Source: Hemileia vastatrix (taxonomy: Eukaryota > Basidiomycota > Pucciniomycetes > Pucciniales > Zaghouaniaceae). From it: a stretch of 64,000 nt of DNA. Location of the stretch: the NCBI GenBank assembly GCA_030280995.1, contig JASXTE010000011.1:24887817-24951816 (forward strand), given 5' to 3'. Under the pieces are notes generated by a model. The model ran no database searches. It saw only the letters and a program-made list of their open reading frames with translations, and was not told where the DNA came from. Positions 31,401-44,404 of the stretch are shown here, in pieces. Both the position numbers and the translations under genes were made by a program. Numbering within the stretch: position 1 is the stretch's first letter; every line of letters begins with the position of its first letter.

Positions 31401-34400
31401 GCCACCATCATGCAGCTGTTGTTGAAGCAATCATGTACATATTTAGATCTTTGCGCTTGAAATGTGTCAACTTTCTGCCTCAAGTCATCCCAGCATATCT
31501 GGGTGCCCTGCGTCTCTGTTCACCTGCACTACAGGAATATTACTTTCAAAATTTGGGGCAACTTATTACCATGGTCAAGCACCACATTCGTAATCATTTG
31601 CCCGCTATCCTGACTTTAATTAGTGACTACTGGAATGCAGCAGCCTCAGGAGGCGCAGTCGTTGGTAATGTCAGTACGCTGATTGGTGTCAATGGAATTG
31701 GTGGTGGAGGTGGAGTTGGAGTTGGAGTTGGAGCATCAGGAAGCGCAGGGAGTTTTGGTCCATCTAACTCAAGCTTAAACACCGTCATTGTTGATTTAAT
31801 TGAGTCAATTGCTATGGCTCTAGAAGTTGAATTTAGGATATATCTGCCCCCACTATTGCCCCTTTTAATTGATGCATTCGATATGACCAACAGCGCGGCG
31901 GCATCAATTTCTATCAACTCCAACGCCCAAGACATGAGCAGTGGCACCGGCGATAAAAGGTATCAGACCTTGATTCACATACTCAAAGCTTTTCAGACTT
32001 TTGGAAGTAACCTTGAAGATTATATCCAATTAGTCCTTCCTGCCATCATACAGACAGTCGAAAAACCTGATCTACCCGTTAATCTGCGAAAGACGGGAAT
32101 CCAAACTTTGGGTCAACTTTGCAAAAAGAATAATATGGCTGATTACGCTTCAAGAGTCATTCATCCGTTGGTTAGAATCGTTAACGTTGGACCTCATGAT
32201 TTACGCGTTGCTGCTATTGAGGCGATGTGTAACTTGATGATACAAATTGGGCCTGAATTTATTGTTTTTCTGCCAACCATTAATCATGTATGCATTCTCT
32301 TCCTGGTCATCTTATTTTATTTTATTTTTTGTAGCGATGTTTAGCTAATTTAACTATGAATAATTTTTCATATATCTTTATTGGTATATTTTTTGTTGGG
32401 GCGCTTACTACTTAGGCTATAGTTCAAGCCAAGGTTACCCACCACACCTACGAAACGCTAGTGGTACAATTACTTCGAGGTGAAAGTTTACCTTATTCTC
32501 TTCTGGACTCATCCGAAAATCTTGTCAATGAGTCAGCTCCTGCTCCCGATGCTGGCACAAACAAGTTACATGTCAATCAACAAAATCTTAAATCAGTTTG
32601 GGAACCAAACATGAAAAAGCCGAAAGCTGAAGATTGGAAAGAGTGGATTAAAAGACTTAGTGTTCAGTTGTTAAAGTCCAGTCCTGCTCATTCACTTAGA
32701 GCTTGTGCGAATTTGAGTGAAGTCTATCATCCTCTTGCACGTGAACTGTTTAATGCTGCTTTTGTTTCTTGTTGGAAAGAATTGTATGGCCAGTATCAAG
32801 TAAGTGTATTTATGCGGTTACTGTTTAATATCTTCCTTTGAGCCTTACAGTTATAGATATTTTATTTTTTTTAATTTTTTAAACAGTTTTTATTTATATT
32901 CACCATCAGCTTCTTACTGACTTTTCTGAGTGTTAAATTAACTTTGAGTTTTTAGGAAGAGCTTGTAGGCGCTATTCGAACTGCATTATCCTCATCTACT
33001 CTGCCCCCGGAAATCACCCAGACTATACTCAATTTGGCCGAATTCATGGAGCATGATGAAAAAATTTTACCAATCCATATTCATACTCTAGGAGTTTATG
33101 CAGTGAAGTGCCATGCTTATGCCAAGGCTCTTCATTATAAAGAACTAGAAGCTTTTGACGAGTTATCTATTGACACTCTTGATAGTCTTATCACTATCAA
33201 TAAGCATTTACAACAACCTGATAGTGCTCAAGGAGTGCTAACTATGGCTCAGCAAAAATATGGAATCCATATTCGAGAAGATTGGTTTGAAAAATTAGAA
33301 AGATGGGAAGATGGATTAAATTGTTATTCCCGGCAGTCTCAAAATGATCCAATAGCTCTTGAACCTATCTTAGGAGGCATGCGCTGCCTACATGCATTGG
33401 GTGAATGGGAATCCTTAGCAGCAATGGCCAAAAAACATTGGGATACAGCACCTAGTGATATTCGAAGACGGATGGCACCTCTTGCAGCAGCTGCATCATG
33501 GGGTTTGGCTGAATGGGATACGATGGATACGTATATAAATGTTTTGAAAAGTGATTCATTAGATAAAGCCTGGTTTCGAGCTATTTTATCGGTTCATCGT
33601 GGTCAACATAGTGCGGCTCAAAGGTTTATTAACAAAGCGAGGGATATGATTGATGCTGAACTTTCGACTTTGCTTGGTGAGAGTTATAGTAGAGCTTACG
33701 AGTGAGTAATTGTTTTTATTTTGGTTAATTTTTAGATTTGTACTTCTAAAAAACCGCTCTAATTATCTTTTTTTAAAATAAAAAAAACTCCTTAGGCAAA
33801 TAGTAAGAGTGCAAATGCTTTCGGAACTTGAAGAAATCATTTCTTACAAGGAATCAAAAGATGATGACCCAAGTAAACGAATCCAAATTCAAAAAACTTG
33901 GATGAGACGATTGACTGGTTGTCAACGAGAAGTTGAAGTATGGCAACGTATATTGAAGGTTAGAGCTCTAGTGGTGACACCTAAAGAAGACGTAGGCATG
34001 TGGATCAAATTCGCTGGATTATGTAGGAAATCTGGTCGGTTGGGTTTAGCTGAAAAAACTTTAAATTCTTTGATGGGTGAAGATGTGACTAATGAATTTG
34101 AACTGGTAAAGTCTTTTTTTAAAAAAAAAAAAAACATCAGTGTCTAATAAAAGACCAGGAAAAAAAGAGTCGTGAACAAAATTAATTCTTATCTATTTGT
34201 TTATTTTTATTCTTTTATCATCATCAACAATGTCTCCCAAACCAACCTGAAGAGAGGGCCACCTTTGGTTATTTATTCACACATCAAATATATGTGGGGA
34301 ACCGGAGCTCGAGAAGATAGTTTAGCATACTTAAAAGATTTTACGTTTAGGTTAAGACAAGATGTGCTAGAACAAACTCAATATTTTAATGATCCAGCTT

Positions 34401-36897
34401 CTGTGAGTGATGATCAACTTGAGAGAACTAGAGAACACAAACGGTTATTGTCGAGATGCCATCTTAAGTTGGGTGAATGGCAGTCTCAGTTACAGGAAGA
34501 TTGGAGTTCGGTTGGTCTTTTTTTGATATATATGTGTGATTTTTATTTTCATATGAATTTCTTGTGTGCTGATGATTCTTTTTTTTTTCATCTTAGTCTG
34601 CTGTTGCGGAAATACTGGAATTTTATAGACTATCATCGGAACTTGATCCTACTTGGTATAAAGCATGGCATGCTTGGGCTTTGGCCAACTCAAAAGTGGC
34701 TTCACACCACGAACGTGCAGGTCCTGTACCAGCTGAAGTGGTTCAATATCACCTTGTTCCTGCTGTACATGGTAAATATTCACGCTTGGATCATTTGATG
34801 TTCTTTGAAATACAGCCTGATGTCCATTTTGAATTTTTCAACTTTATATATGTATGTTTAGCTTTTTTCCAATCTATCGCCTTATCTCCTGGAAACGCCC
34901 TTCAAGATATTTTAAGATTACTTGGTGTTTGGTTTTCGTACGGTGATCACCAAGTTATTTCCAATGCCATTCAGGATGGGTTTGGAAGCGTTAGCATAGA
35001 TACCTGGCTAGAAGTAGTGCCACAAGTCTGTTTGGGCTCCTTTTTTTACTTGGGACATATTGACTTGCCCTGACACTGCCTTTTTGACTGTAGCTTATTG
35101 CGCGAATTCACGCACCCAGTGCTAATGTTCGGCGTCTTATTCATAACGTTTTGTGTGATGTTGGAAAAGCCCATCCGCAGGCTTTGGTATATCCATTAGT
35201 GGTAGCCTCCAAATACCCCAATGAATCTCGGAAACGCGCGGCAGTAGACATTATTACTAAAATGCAGATACATAGTGCTGTACTTATCGATCAAGTAAGT
35301 TGGAGAAACATTTTACAGGCTTCTACCGGAAGAGAAAAAGTACTTTAAGTTGATTTGATTGTTGGTTGTAGGCGCTTTTGGTTAGTAGTGAATTAGTTCG
35401 TGCAGCTATCTTATGGCCTGAACTGTGGTATGAAGGATTGGAAGAAGCTTCTAGATTATTTTATGGTGATCATAATATTGAAGGCATGTTTGCAACATTG
35501 GAGCCTCTGCATGAGTTAATGGATAAGGTTCGTATAACTGGAGAGGATATATAGCATAGCAGGCTCATTGAAATATTGACTGATAAAGACTTTGCACATT
35601 TTTCTCAGGGTCCAACAACTATTCGTGAACAACATTTTGCACAAAATTATGGCCATGATCTTCAGGAAGCTCGGACCTTTTGTCGGCGGTATCGAGAAAG
35701 GGGTGATGCAAGTGACCTCAATCAAGCTTGGGATCTTTATTACCAAGTTGGTTGTTATAAGATACCCACCTCATCATCAGAAACCTTTTACTTATTTGAA
35801 GGATTTTGTTTTAGGTGTTTAGACGTATTACTAAAGCTTTGTTGGTTACTCATTCGCTGGATATGCAAACTGTTTCACCACCTTTATTGCAAGCTAGGGA
35901 TCTTGAAATCGCTGTCCCAGGTGAGTAAAGGGCTTCTTAGATTTACGATTGTCGATTGGTAGGAAGAACTTACCTTCTTTCCTTTTTCTTTTTATGTTTT
36001 TATTAGGTACTTATAGGAGTGGTAAACCAGTAGTTACTATTACTAGTATTGCACCTACTTGCAAAATCATGAATTCAAAGCAAAGGCCTCGTGAACTTAC
36101 GATAACAGGAAATGATGGAAGAGTTTATAGATTTTTACTTAAAGGACATGAAGATTTAAGGCAAGATGAAAGAGTGATGCAATTGTTTGGACTTATCAAT
36201 ATGCTTTTGATCAAAGATCCTGAGACTTTTAAACGGCATTTGAATATCCGTCGATACGCAGTTATACCTTTGGCACCGAATTCTGGCTTGTTAGCGTGGA
36301 TTGAAAATACTGATACTTTACATGTTTTGATCAAGTGAGTATTTGATGATGATCATTTTTAAAAATAACGTGAACAACATTGACTTGGTTCTCAAAATCA
36401 AAAAATCAATAATATAGAAATTACCGAGAAGGACGCAAGATCTTATTGAATATTGAAACCAGATTAATGCAACAAATGGCCATTGATCATGAACGATTAT
36501 GTATTACTCAAAAAGTTGAAGTGTTTGAATATGCGATGGATAATACAACTGGACATGATCTTTATCGAGTTTTATGGCTTAAAAGTAAGAATTCGGAAGC
36601 TTGGTTGGATCGTAGGATTAGTTATTCTAGATCTTTGGCTGTTATGTCGATGGTTGGACGTAAGTTTGATGAAATCAATAAATGATGTTGATTATTATCA
36701 TTATTATTATTGTAGTAGTTGTTGGTGATGTTGCGATTTCTTACAACTGTTTACATTATTATGTGGTTTAGATATTCTTGGACTCGGTGATCGGCATCCT
36801 TCTAATTTGCTACTGGATCGTGAAACGGGCATGATTATTCATGTTGATTTTGGTGATTGTTTTGAAGTCGCTATGACTCGAGAGGCCAGTCTTTCTT

Positions 36898-36941
<44 letters not shown>

Positions 36942-37836
36942 TAAACTGGCTCTATTATATAATGTGGACATGTCAAAGGTAATGACTGATAAATTTTATG
37001 AATACAGAAATGGCCAGAAAAAGTTCCGTTTCGATTAACTAGAATGCTAGTTCAAGCAATGGAAATTAGTGGTGTTGAAGGAACGTTTCGGATTACAGCT
37101 GAAAATACGATGAGAGTTATGAGGAGTAATAAAGAGAGTATTATGGCGGTATTGGAAGCTTTTGTACACGATCCTTTGATTAATTGGAGACTTGTTAAAG
37201 GGGGTAGGCAACTTGATGAACGGGATGGTGGGGCGAATGCTGGGAGGACTGACTTTAGTAAGCAATCATTTTTGAACTCTGAGCACTTCCCATTTAGGTC
37301 ATTAAGTTTTTATTGGATGTAAACATAATTTATACGTTTCCTCTTTTCTTTTATCTTTTATTTGAATGACTTATTAACACTCAAAAAATAGATGGGCCTC
37401 GGATGAGAAGGCCGAGAGAAGTGGAAACTAATCTTTATGACACGGCTCAAGCGGAAGTATTAAACGAGAAAGCGTTGACGGTGGTTAAACGAGTTGAACA
37501 AAAGCTGACTGGTTTGTTGTATTATTATTATTATTTTGATATGATATGACATTTTGTTAAAAAATAGGTTCTTTTTTTTCCAATTATATATACATATATA
37601 TATATATAGGTCGAGATTTTAAGCCAACTGAAGAATTAAGTGTTTCAGATCAAGTTACGAAATTGATTTTGAAAGCTGTGTCCGCTGAGAATTTGGCGCA
37701 AGGGTTTAATGGGTGGTGTCCGTTTTGGGTAAGTTTTTTTTTTTTTCTTTTTTTTTTGGGAGGGGGGGGGGGTGAAGGGCTTGGTCGAACTAATTTTTTT
37801 TTTCTTTGTTGTTGAAATTCAATTAATAAAAAGTAA
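28467..37836 (+). CDS. TOR: TOR serine/threonine protein kinase (phosphatidylinositol kinase-related)
   Basis: The catalytic subunit of TORC1/TORC2, the nutrient-responsive growth kinase. I can join 22 exons with every phase agreeing: 28467-28899, 29016-29425, 29543-30041, 30120-30220, 30287-32287, 32416-32799, 32956-33701, 33796-34105, 34253-34510, 34597-34771, 34862-35025, 35094-35294, 35372-35527, 35609-35746, 35815-35920, 36007-36334, 36418-36659, 36772-36884, 37008-37257, 37392-37511, 37610-37728, 37834-37836; about 2418 residues, the usual TOR length. HEAT repeats fill the N-terminal half, then FAT. FRB starts near residue 1907 ([20 protein letters not shown]); Ser1921, whose equivalent governs rapamycin-FKBP12 binding, is kept. 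Kinase: Lys2073 in [14 protein letters not shown], Asp2224 and Asn2229 in GLGDRHPSN, Asp2243 in HVDFGD. The FATC tail ends GWCPFW. Intron 18 uses a GC donor, and the last exon is only the stop codon. A Gly/Val-rich insert lies near 31690-31745. No lesions are visible. Confidence 0.96.
36903..36940 (+). repeat. T38 homopolymer in TOR intron 18
   Basis: A run of 38 T lies just downstream of the GC donor of intron 18 (36885-37007). Its exact length is sensitive to sequencing error. Confidence 0.9.
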
Positions 37837-38486
37837 TTTTACCAAAAATAACCATCATCATATAATAATAATAATAACATAGTGAAAGATGAATAAGAAA
37901 GAAGATAGGGGTAGATAGTTGGATGGATTTAATTAAAAAACAATGGATATCTTTTAATTCTTATTTACTAGTGATTGGCTATTAGTTATAATGAATGTTT
38001 ATATTAGATAATTACTGCTTATATTTTAGACTGTCACTTTTTTTGTGTGAGTGTTGGTGGATGTGTGTATTTAATATTGGAGGATGGTTGTATACTGTTT
38101 ATATATTGTTGTAGTGAGTGATGTAATATTAGTATGAGTTTTTTAAATCTTTGTGGACCTTGTTGGATTATGTGGATTATGTGGAATGTGGATAAGGGTT
38201 TAGAAGGTGTGTGTGTGGGGGGGGGGGGGGGGGGGGGGGGGAGGTGAGCTGACAAGGAGAGGGAATGTCAGAGGATCAAGTAGGGAATGCTTTGAAAGTC
38301 AGGTGTCTAGAGGTAGTTATAATTGGTCCAGCATGAATTGATGCTTCCCAGTTGTCCAGGTAAAAATACAAGCTAATATAACTCAAAGTAATACCCAGTA
38401 AATTAAATAAATTATCTTAATATAATAGTCAAATCTTACAGGTGGTAGAATTAATAGGAGATAATAATATTTAAAATCTTATAATA
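37837..38486. other. TOR 3' flank, AT-rich
   Basis: Probable TOR 3' untranslated region and spacer. No coding frame is supported. It includes the G homopolymer at 38217-38241. Confidence 0.5.
38217..38241 (+). repeat. G25 homopolymer after a short GT repeat
   Basis: Alternating GT leads into 25 consecutive G about 0.4 kb downstream of the TOR stop codon. Such a run could form G-quadruplex structure and may vary in length between individuals or assemblies. Confidence 0.9.
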
Positions 38487-39428
38487 GGGGGTGTCAGTTC
38501 TGGCAAATCTGCACTTACAAATCCACACTTATTTAAGTGTGGATTTCCAAAACACACTAGCCCCAATACTGGTGGATTTCAAAATGAAATAAGTCACTTA
38601 TTTCACTCAAATCCGCACTTTCTCAACCAAAAGTGCTGATTTCACCATCAAGTCCCATTTCACTGATTTGTCAGCATCATCCCAATCATACACAGCACTC
38701 TGCAGCATAACACTTCATAACTCAAAACATTGTACACCATTTACATTTTCATATCATATCATATAAGAGTCATGCCTTCCTCACTTTCAAATCGTGATAA
38801 ATTACATAAAGCAATGACTTTCATGGCTCTTGAACTGCTCTTGGACTCTGATTGCGATTCTGATTCTGATCTAGAAGAAGATTTTGTCTTTTTATCAAAA
38901 ATGGCCATGAAACGTTACCTTCTTCCCAGAAAGCCTCAAGTACTTCATACCCCCAAGTACACCATCCAAACACTTCTTAACCTATCTACACCCAGTTTTA
39001 GACAGTTGTTCAGGACTTCTCTGGAATCTTTCCTTAAATTGCTTGAGCTTATTCATGATCATCCCATATTTCACAATAATTCTCAAAAAGAACAACAACA
39101 TCCTTCAATTCAATTGGCCATCACACTATGTTGTTTGGGTTCCAATGGTAATGGAGCCACTTTGAAACGTTTAGAAAATGTCTTTGATTTAGGGTATGGT
39201 TCAGTTAACACTTATACCAAACAATGTATCACTGCCATCAACTCCTTGGAATCTCAACTTCTCACCTGGCCAACAAAAGAAGAGCAACTTGAATCATCTC
39301 AGGTTATGCAAGCAGAGGGCTTCCCAGGATGTATTGGTTTTGTTGACAGTACTACTATTCCTTTGAGCCAGAAACCTGCTCAAGGTGGAAACAATTACTT
39401 TGACCGTAAAATAAGGAAGATTATATAA
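38487..39428 (+). pseudogene. PIF/Harbinger transposase, truncated at the 3' side
   Basis: An open frame from Met 38772 (MPSSLSNRDKLHK) encodes a HARBI1-like nuclease N-terminus: an acidic stretch, then QLAITLCCLGSNGNGAT, ENVFDLGYGSVNTYT and GFPGCIGFVDSTTIPLSQKP, in which the Asp of FVDST is the first catalytic residue. The protein ends within NNYFDRK at about 39413 and the second and third acidic residues are absent, so it cannot be catalytic alone. The element probably starts at the G-run GGGGGTGTCAG (38487). A perfect hairpin (ATCCACACTTA...TAAGTGTGGAT) follows near 38520. No matching right terminus was found. Confidence 0.75.
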
Positions 39429-40252
39429 TTACAATATCATAAGGGTTTTAGAAATAGTCTGATTATACTATAATGATGGTGCTTAAAATACGTGATTGAA
39501 AGAAAGTATGAATAAAAAGTAACCAAAGCATTTCTCCTCTTATATATCCTCATCCCTGAAGTACACAGACCTTCATGCAGATTCATTAGATTGTTATTCC
39601 TGGTAATGAAAGTACTGTGAGGGTGTTCTTCTCCTCATGATGTCCAAATCAACAAGTTTCAAAGGAACAGAATTAAGAAAGCTTCTTCCTTCAAAAAATA
39701 TATAGAAGGTATGATATGCTATTATATTCCAAATAAAGAATAAACATCTATAAAAATGAGATCATAAAACCCCCAAAAAATAATATAAATATAAATATAA
39801 ATATATATGTTATTTTATGAATATTTAAAGAACTAATTAAAATAAATCAATTAAAAGAATTAAGTAAAATGGAACAATGTAAAAGGAACAAAAAATAGTC
39901 ATAATGTATCCAATTAAATAAGCTAAGTAGTTTGATTCCTGTTCTCAAGTTCTTTCTTTGATGAAACAAGTAATTCAGAATTTGGAATAAGATGTGACAT
40001 GTGACATATGAAATGTGGGGTAGTTGTATGCATGAATACTTGATTTATTTAAGTGCATATAGATAGTGGGTGGAAATATGTAAAGTTCCCAAAAGTAAAT
40101 CCTCATCACCAATTTTTTGTTAGGTTAAAAACTCAATATCTTTTCTTTGTCATTGCAACCACCATCTTAGGGTGCACTGGAAACCTGGTTTCAAAATATA
40201 TAATAGAAAACTAAAATTCAGAAAATAGTATATATATACACTATGCAATATA
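39429..40252. other. AT-rich spacer
   Basis: Nothing recognisable apart from AT-rich sequence. Confidence 0.5.
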
Positions 40253-40485
40253 GGGGGTGGACTTGCTAGCAAGTCCCCAATCTGAACTCAGATGGAGCTC
40301 AGATGGAACTCAGACTGAACTCATACTGAACCCATACTGAACTCTACTAGAACACCCACCTAAAACTGTTCTGCTGAGTGGTGTTCATCCCTGATTGTAT
40401 TGTTCCTTTGTCAATAGCTCAATGTATTTTCAATCTGTGGTGAGTTTGGGTCCAAGGTTGCGGACTTGCTAGCAAGTCCTCCCCC
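40253..40485. mobile_element. Small inverted-repeat element (MITE-like) with self-palindromic ends
   Basis: The two ends carry the inverted repeat GGGGG-N-GGACTTGCTAGCAAGTCC with one mismatch (40253-40276 and 40462-40485). The inner 18 bp, GGACTTGCTAGCAAGTCC, is itself a perfect palindrome. The 185-bp interior has imperfect short repeats of a CTGAACTCATA type near 40290-40345. Nothing in it is coding. The outer G-run resembles the start of the Harbinger remnant at 38487, so a Harbinger-type origin is possible. Flanks ATA and CAT are not a clear target duplication. Confidence 0.65.
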
Positions 40486-43400
40486 CATATTGTGTGGTGA
40501 TATATATATATATATATATATATATTTTTCAACTTTTTTCATGCCCTTATTTTCCAACTTTAACAATAATGAACTCTGCATTATAAGAAAAGCATTGTCT
40601 GATAGCCTATAGATCATATAAAAGATTTCAAAAAATTGTTATTCAATTTTCTGTACCTGGCTAACAGTGCATAGGTTCATTAGGTGCATCAATAGCAGCA
40701 CACTCAGAGGAGGTATGGATACCACTAAGCTCACTAAATCTAAAGCAAGAGGTCATTTGATGTCAAATGTCAAGCTTCCATCATATTTTTTTTTGTTTTG
40801 AGTGGGTAATATTCATGAATGGTAGTTTTCTAGGGAACCTCAAATATGATATTGATTGAGTATTGAGTAAAACTTGGTGTAAGGAGAGTTGACATTGTAG
40901 GTCATTTTGTTTTTAAAAAGTGTTTTATATTTATATTACAATTCCAAAAAGTAGCACCTTGATTTTTGGTTTTGTGCTGGTGAATTCCAGCTCTCAAAGC
41001 CAGCCAGCTGGGATGAAGAAATGAAGAAAATAGGACATCTTTTAATAGGCTGTGTATTGAAACATAATGAAAGCAAAAGAACACTTACTGGATTGGATGT
41101 CTCTTGAGATGTGAGAAAGTAAGTCTTGAGGTGCAGAAAAGCAGATACAGTCAAGATGGTTGTGGTATAAGGCAAAGAATAAGAGGTAGAAAAAAAAAAT
41201 TAAGTGGTGCCAAGGATATACTTCTGGGCACTTTACATGTCACTTAGTGTTTTGTTCATAATACTTACTTGAATGATCCAAAAATTTTGTGTATGATCAA
41301 GTCAGAGATTTAAATTCACAATATCATATCAAAATATAAAAATAAAGAGCACATTTTTTTATACTCTTCAATTTTATAAAAAATTTGAAAGTTGTAAATG
41401 TAAAAAAAAAAAAATAGTTAGAGTTTGAAGAAAAATCAGACTAACACTGCATGAAGAAATTGTGACAAAAAATGTTTTTGGTATCTTAGCATTGACAAAA
41501 GGGGACACATTTTCCTGCATTCCCAAATGTGGTCATCACCACTGCATGTGTTTTTTGGCTGACAAAAAACTTGTCAACTGTGCAACAATTCATCAACTGA
41601 AAAACACATTGTTTTTTTCCTTCCTTTTAATCATTTCATCATCAAAAAATATTCTGATGTTATATTTACCACATTAGGAAACTTATACAAAATTTTAACA
41701 GTAACAAAATGGTTGGAAAATGTTTATAGCTAAGCCATGCTTTATATGGAGTATAATTGTAAAAAAATATATTTTTTTAAGACCTAAGAAGGCTGACTAC
41801 CACTAGCACTAACACTAGTCTAAGACAGGACTGATTATGCTGGATAAAGCAGTGAGACTAACTAAGACTGACTACTTTGGGAATTCCAAAAGTGAGGGAA
41901 GACAGGACTGACTATGCCAATTGGCAGTGAGACTAGAGAGTAACTGGATTGCTAGATAAGTTATCTGATGAGGAGTGCTCCACAGCGCTGGCCCTATATA
42001 ACCCCCTTAAAGCATCCACAGCCATTTCAGCAAATATTCAGTAGCTATATGCAATTTACTGGCACCATTTTTTACTTAATTGCAATATTTGTCATCCATA
42101 TGCAAATTCTTTAACTAAAAACACGTTAAAAATATTCATCAATTGTGTAACTCATTCAATAGTTACTAGGGCATCCATTTCATACTTCAACTCATACACA
42201 CACATCCTCAATAACATGGCACAAAGATTTATGCACATTAAAAATGAACTAAAATCTATTTAAGAAAAATAAATCATACTTAGAGATATTTTAGAGTCAA
42301 TGAAATCAAGTAATAAAGCCCATAAAAATTATTTATTAATTGCTATTGTATTGATGGACATCACCAGCTGATAAATGACTACTGTAATACAAATAGTAAC
42401 TACAACTCAACCATGTTTTACCACCATTTTTGCATTGGGAAAACTCTATTTCTCTAAATTTCTAACAATATATAGCTACATAGTGTGTATATTGGACACA
42501 GAGGACTGCAAGTCAAATGTGAAGCACCTGGGTTGCTTTCAAATGCTTATCCATGACAAAGCAAGTTTTTCTTCTTGGGGGTGTCAATTAGGAGACCTTT
42601 TTTTCCTAGATTCAGTTAACATAAATGAGTTATTATTGATCTATTATAGATGAGAAGGTGTGGCTGAAGTGTTTAATGCAAATATATGTAGTAATTGAAT
42701 GAATAGTAGTGGCTATTGTTGTGTGAAGTGAGGGTGAAAAAATGGATAAGTAATTAATGAGGCATGTCTGGCTTCAGTAGGTAATAGTTGAGTTGAAAAA
42801 AGTGGTGCAAGGTTTTGGAAATTACAGAAGCTACTCAAGAAACTTTGCTCATTTGATTATATGACTACAGAATATATTAGTTACTAGAGTCTAATTGAGC
42901 AACAATTGGGGAATTAGTTGGTAAAACATGCATACTAACACGGCTGAGATGCTCTTATGAAATATAAGCTCTTCTGCCTCTTTACAATGCATAACACCCA
43001 TAGCACTCCTCCTCCCCACCCCTCAACCAAATCTTAACAATATGGTTATTATGCTTATATATATATTTATTACACTATTAAATGACTTATATAAGTTTAA
43101 ATAGCTTACAAACAGCCCTATAATACTTATTAAGGTGCTAATGGAGTCATAATATACTTATCTTAAGTGATATTAAGTAATTATAGACATACATAAGCCT
43201 ATATGTATTCATGAACCTAATATTCAGTGAAATACATAGTTGTATTGTGTATATATAGGTCTATAAGCGGGTTTATAACTCTAAATATCCTATAAGTTTT
43301 ATATTTATGCTTAATATAGGTCATATGGATGTATTCAATGGACTCACCATGTCAACAAAAGCATATAAACCTTTTTCAGGCACATATAACCAGTTTGGAT

Positions 43401-44404
43401 AACTTCATCTGCTTCCTTTAATAGATTTTCACCAATTTATGGGTTGGGATATTATTACTGGGTTAATATGGATGCTTGGAGGTGTTATTAGGGGCTTAGA
43501 AACTTTATTTGGTTCCTTTATATGCTTTGGGTTTCATTTTATTATCTTTGGATGAGTTATTTTACTTGTTTCTTTATGGTATCCACTTTATCTGTTTTCT
43601 CTATTTATGGTATGGGTGTATGATATCATTAATTGTGATGGAGGGTCCTTACTAGAGGTCTGGGTGTTAAAACTGCTTAAAGTGGACGCCATGGGGAGGT
43701 GATGAGCCCTCACAGTGCTGTAATTTCCAGGGATAGAAGTGACATCATCTGGATTGAAGGTCTGTGCACTCCAGTGGATTTTGGTATAAGCAAGGGAGGA
43801 TTTGATGGGTTATTGGACATCAATAACTTACTTGATGCATAAGAAATAAAAATTATACAAGAATTATTATCATATAAAAATATATCTAAAAGCCTATATA
43901 AATTGATATTATCTTTATATTAGCTATAACTATATTTTATTAACCTATTTTCCACCACTAGTCAGCACCAATCCAAATATTGTGAGTAAATATTGAGCAT
44001 AATTATTTTATTAGTCTTCCCAGGGGTTTAATCCCTAAATAATTTATAAATAAGTAGTAGGAACATTATTATTTACTATTAAATCATACTTATATACTAG
44101 CATACACTGAAAAAGACAGTCATGATGAAAGTGATCATTAGGAGACAAATTCACAAGAGTTACAATTTTAAGCTAATGAAGTAACAAGAGGAGCTCCAGG
44201 TAAAGTGGTTCATAATTCAGACAAAAATGACTCAATGAGTAGTCAAGAAAGTGATATGTAGTCTGAAGACAGGGATTTGATTGATGGGTCAACTGAGAAA
44301 GTAGATTGTTTAAGAGTGTATTTAGAAGTTGAAAGTCAACCATAAAATTGTGATGAAGATACATGGAATAATATATGGAAGAGCACTAAAGAGTATTTTA
44401 TTAA
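40486..44404. other. Long AT-rich region without supported genes
   Basis: A (TA)n tract lies at about 40501-40526. At 41815-41950 a segment of about 50 bp (GACAGGACTGANTATGC...GCAGTGAGACTA) occurs twice and is followed by a TATA-like CTATATAACCCC near 41993, which could be a remnant LTR. Otherwise I see only short open frames without coding character. Confidence 0.45.

Noticed and set aside
31194..31947. Open frames on the minus strand within the TOR gene
   Set aside because: They mirror the TOR coding frame (codon-pattern shadows). The plus-strand frame is conserved along the whole length.
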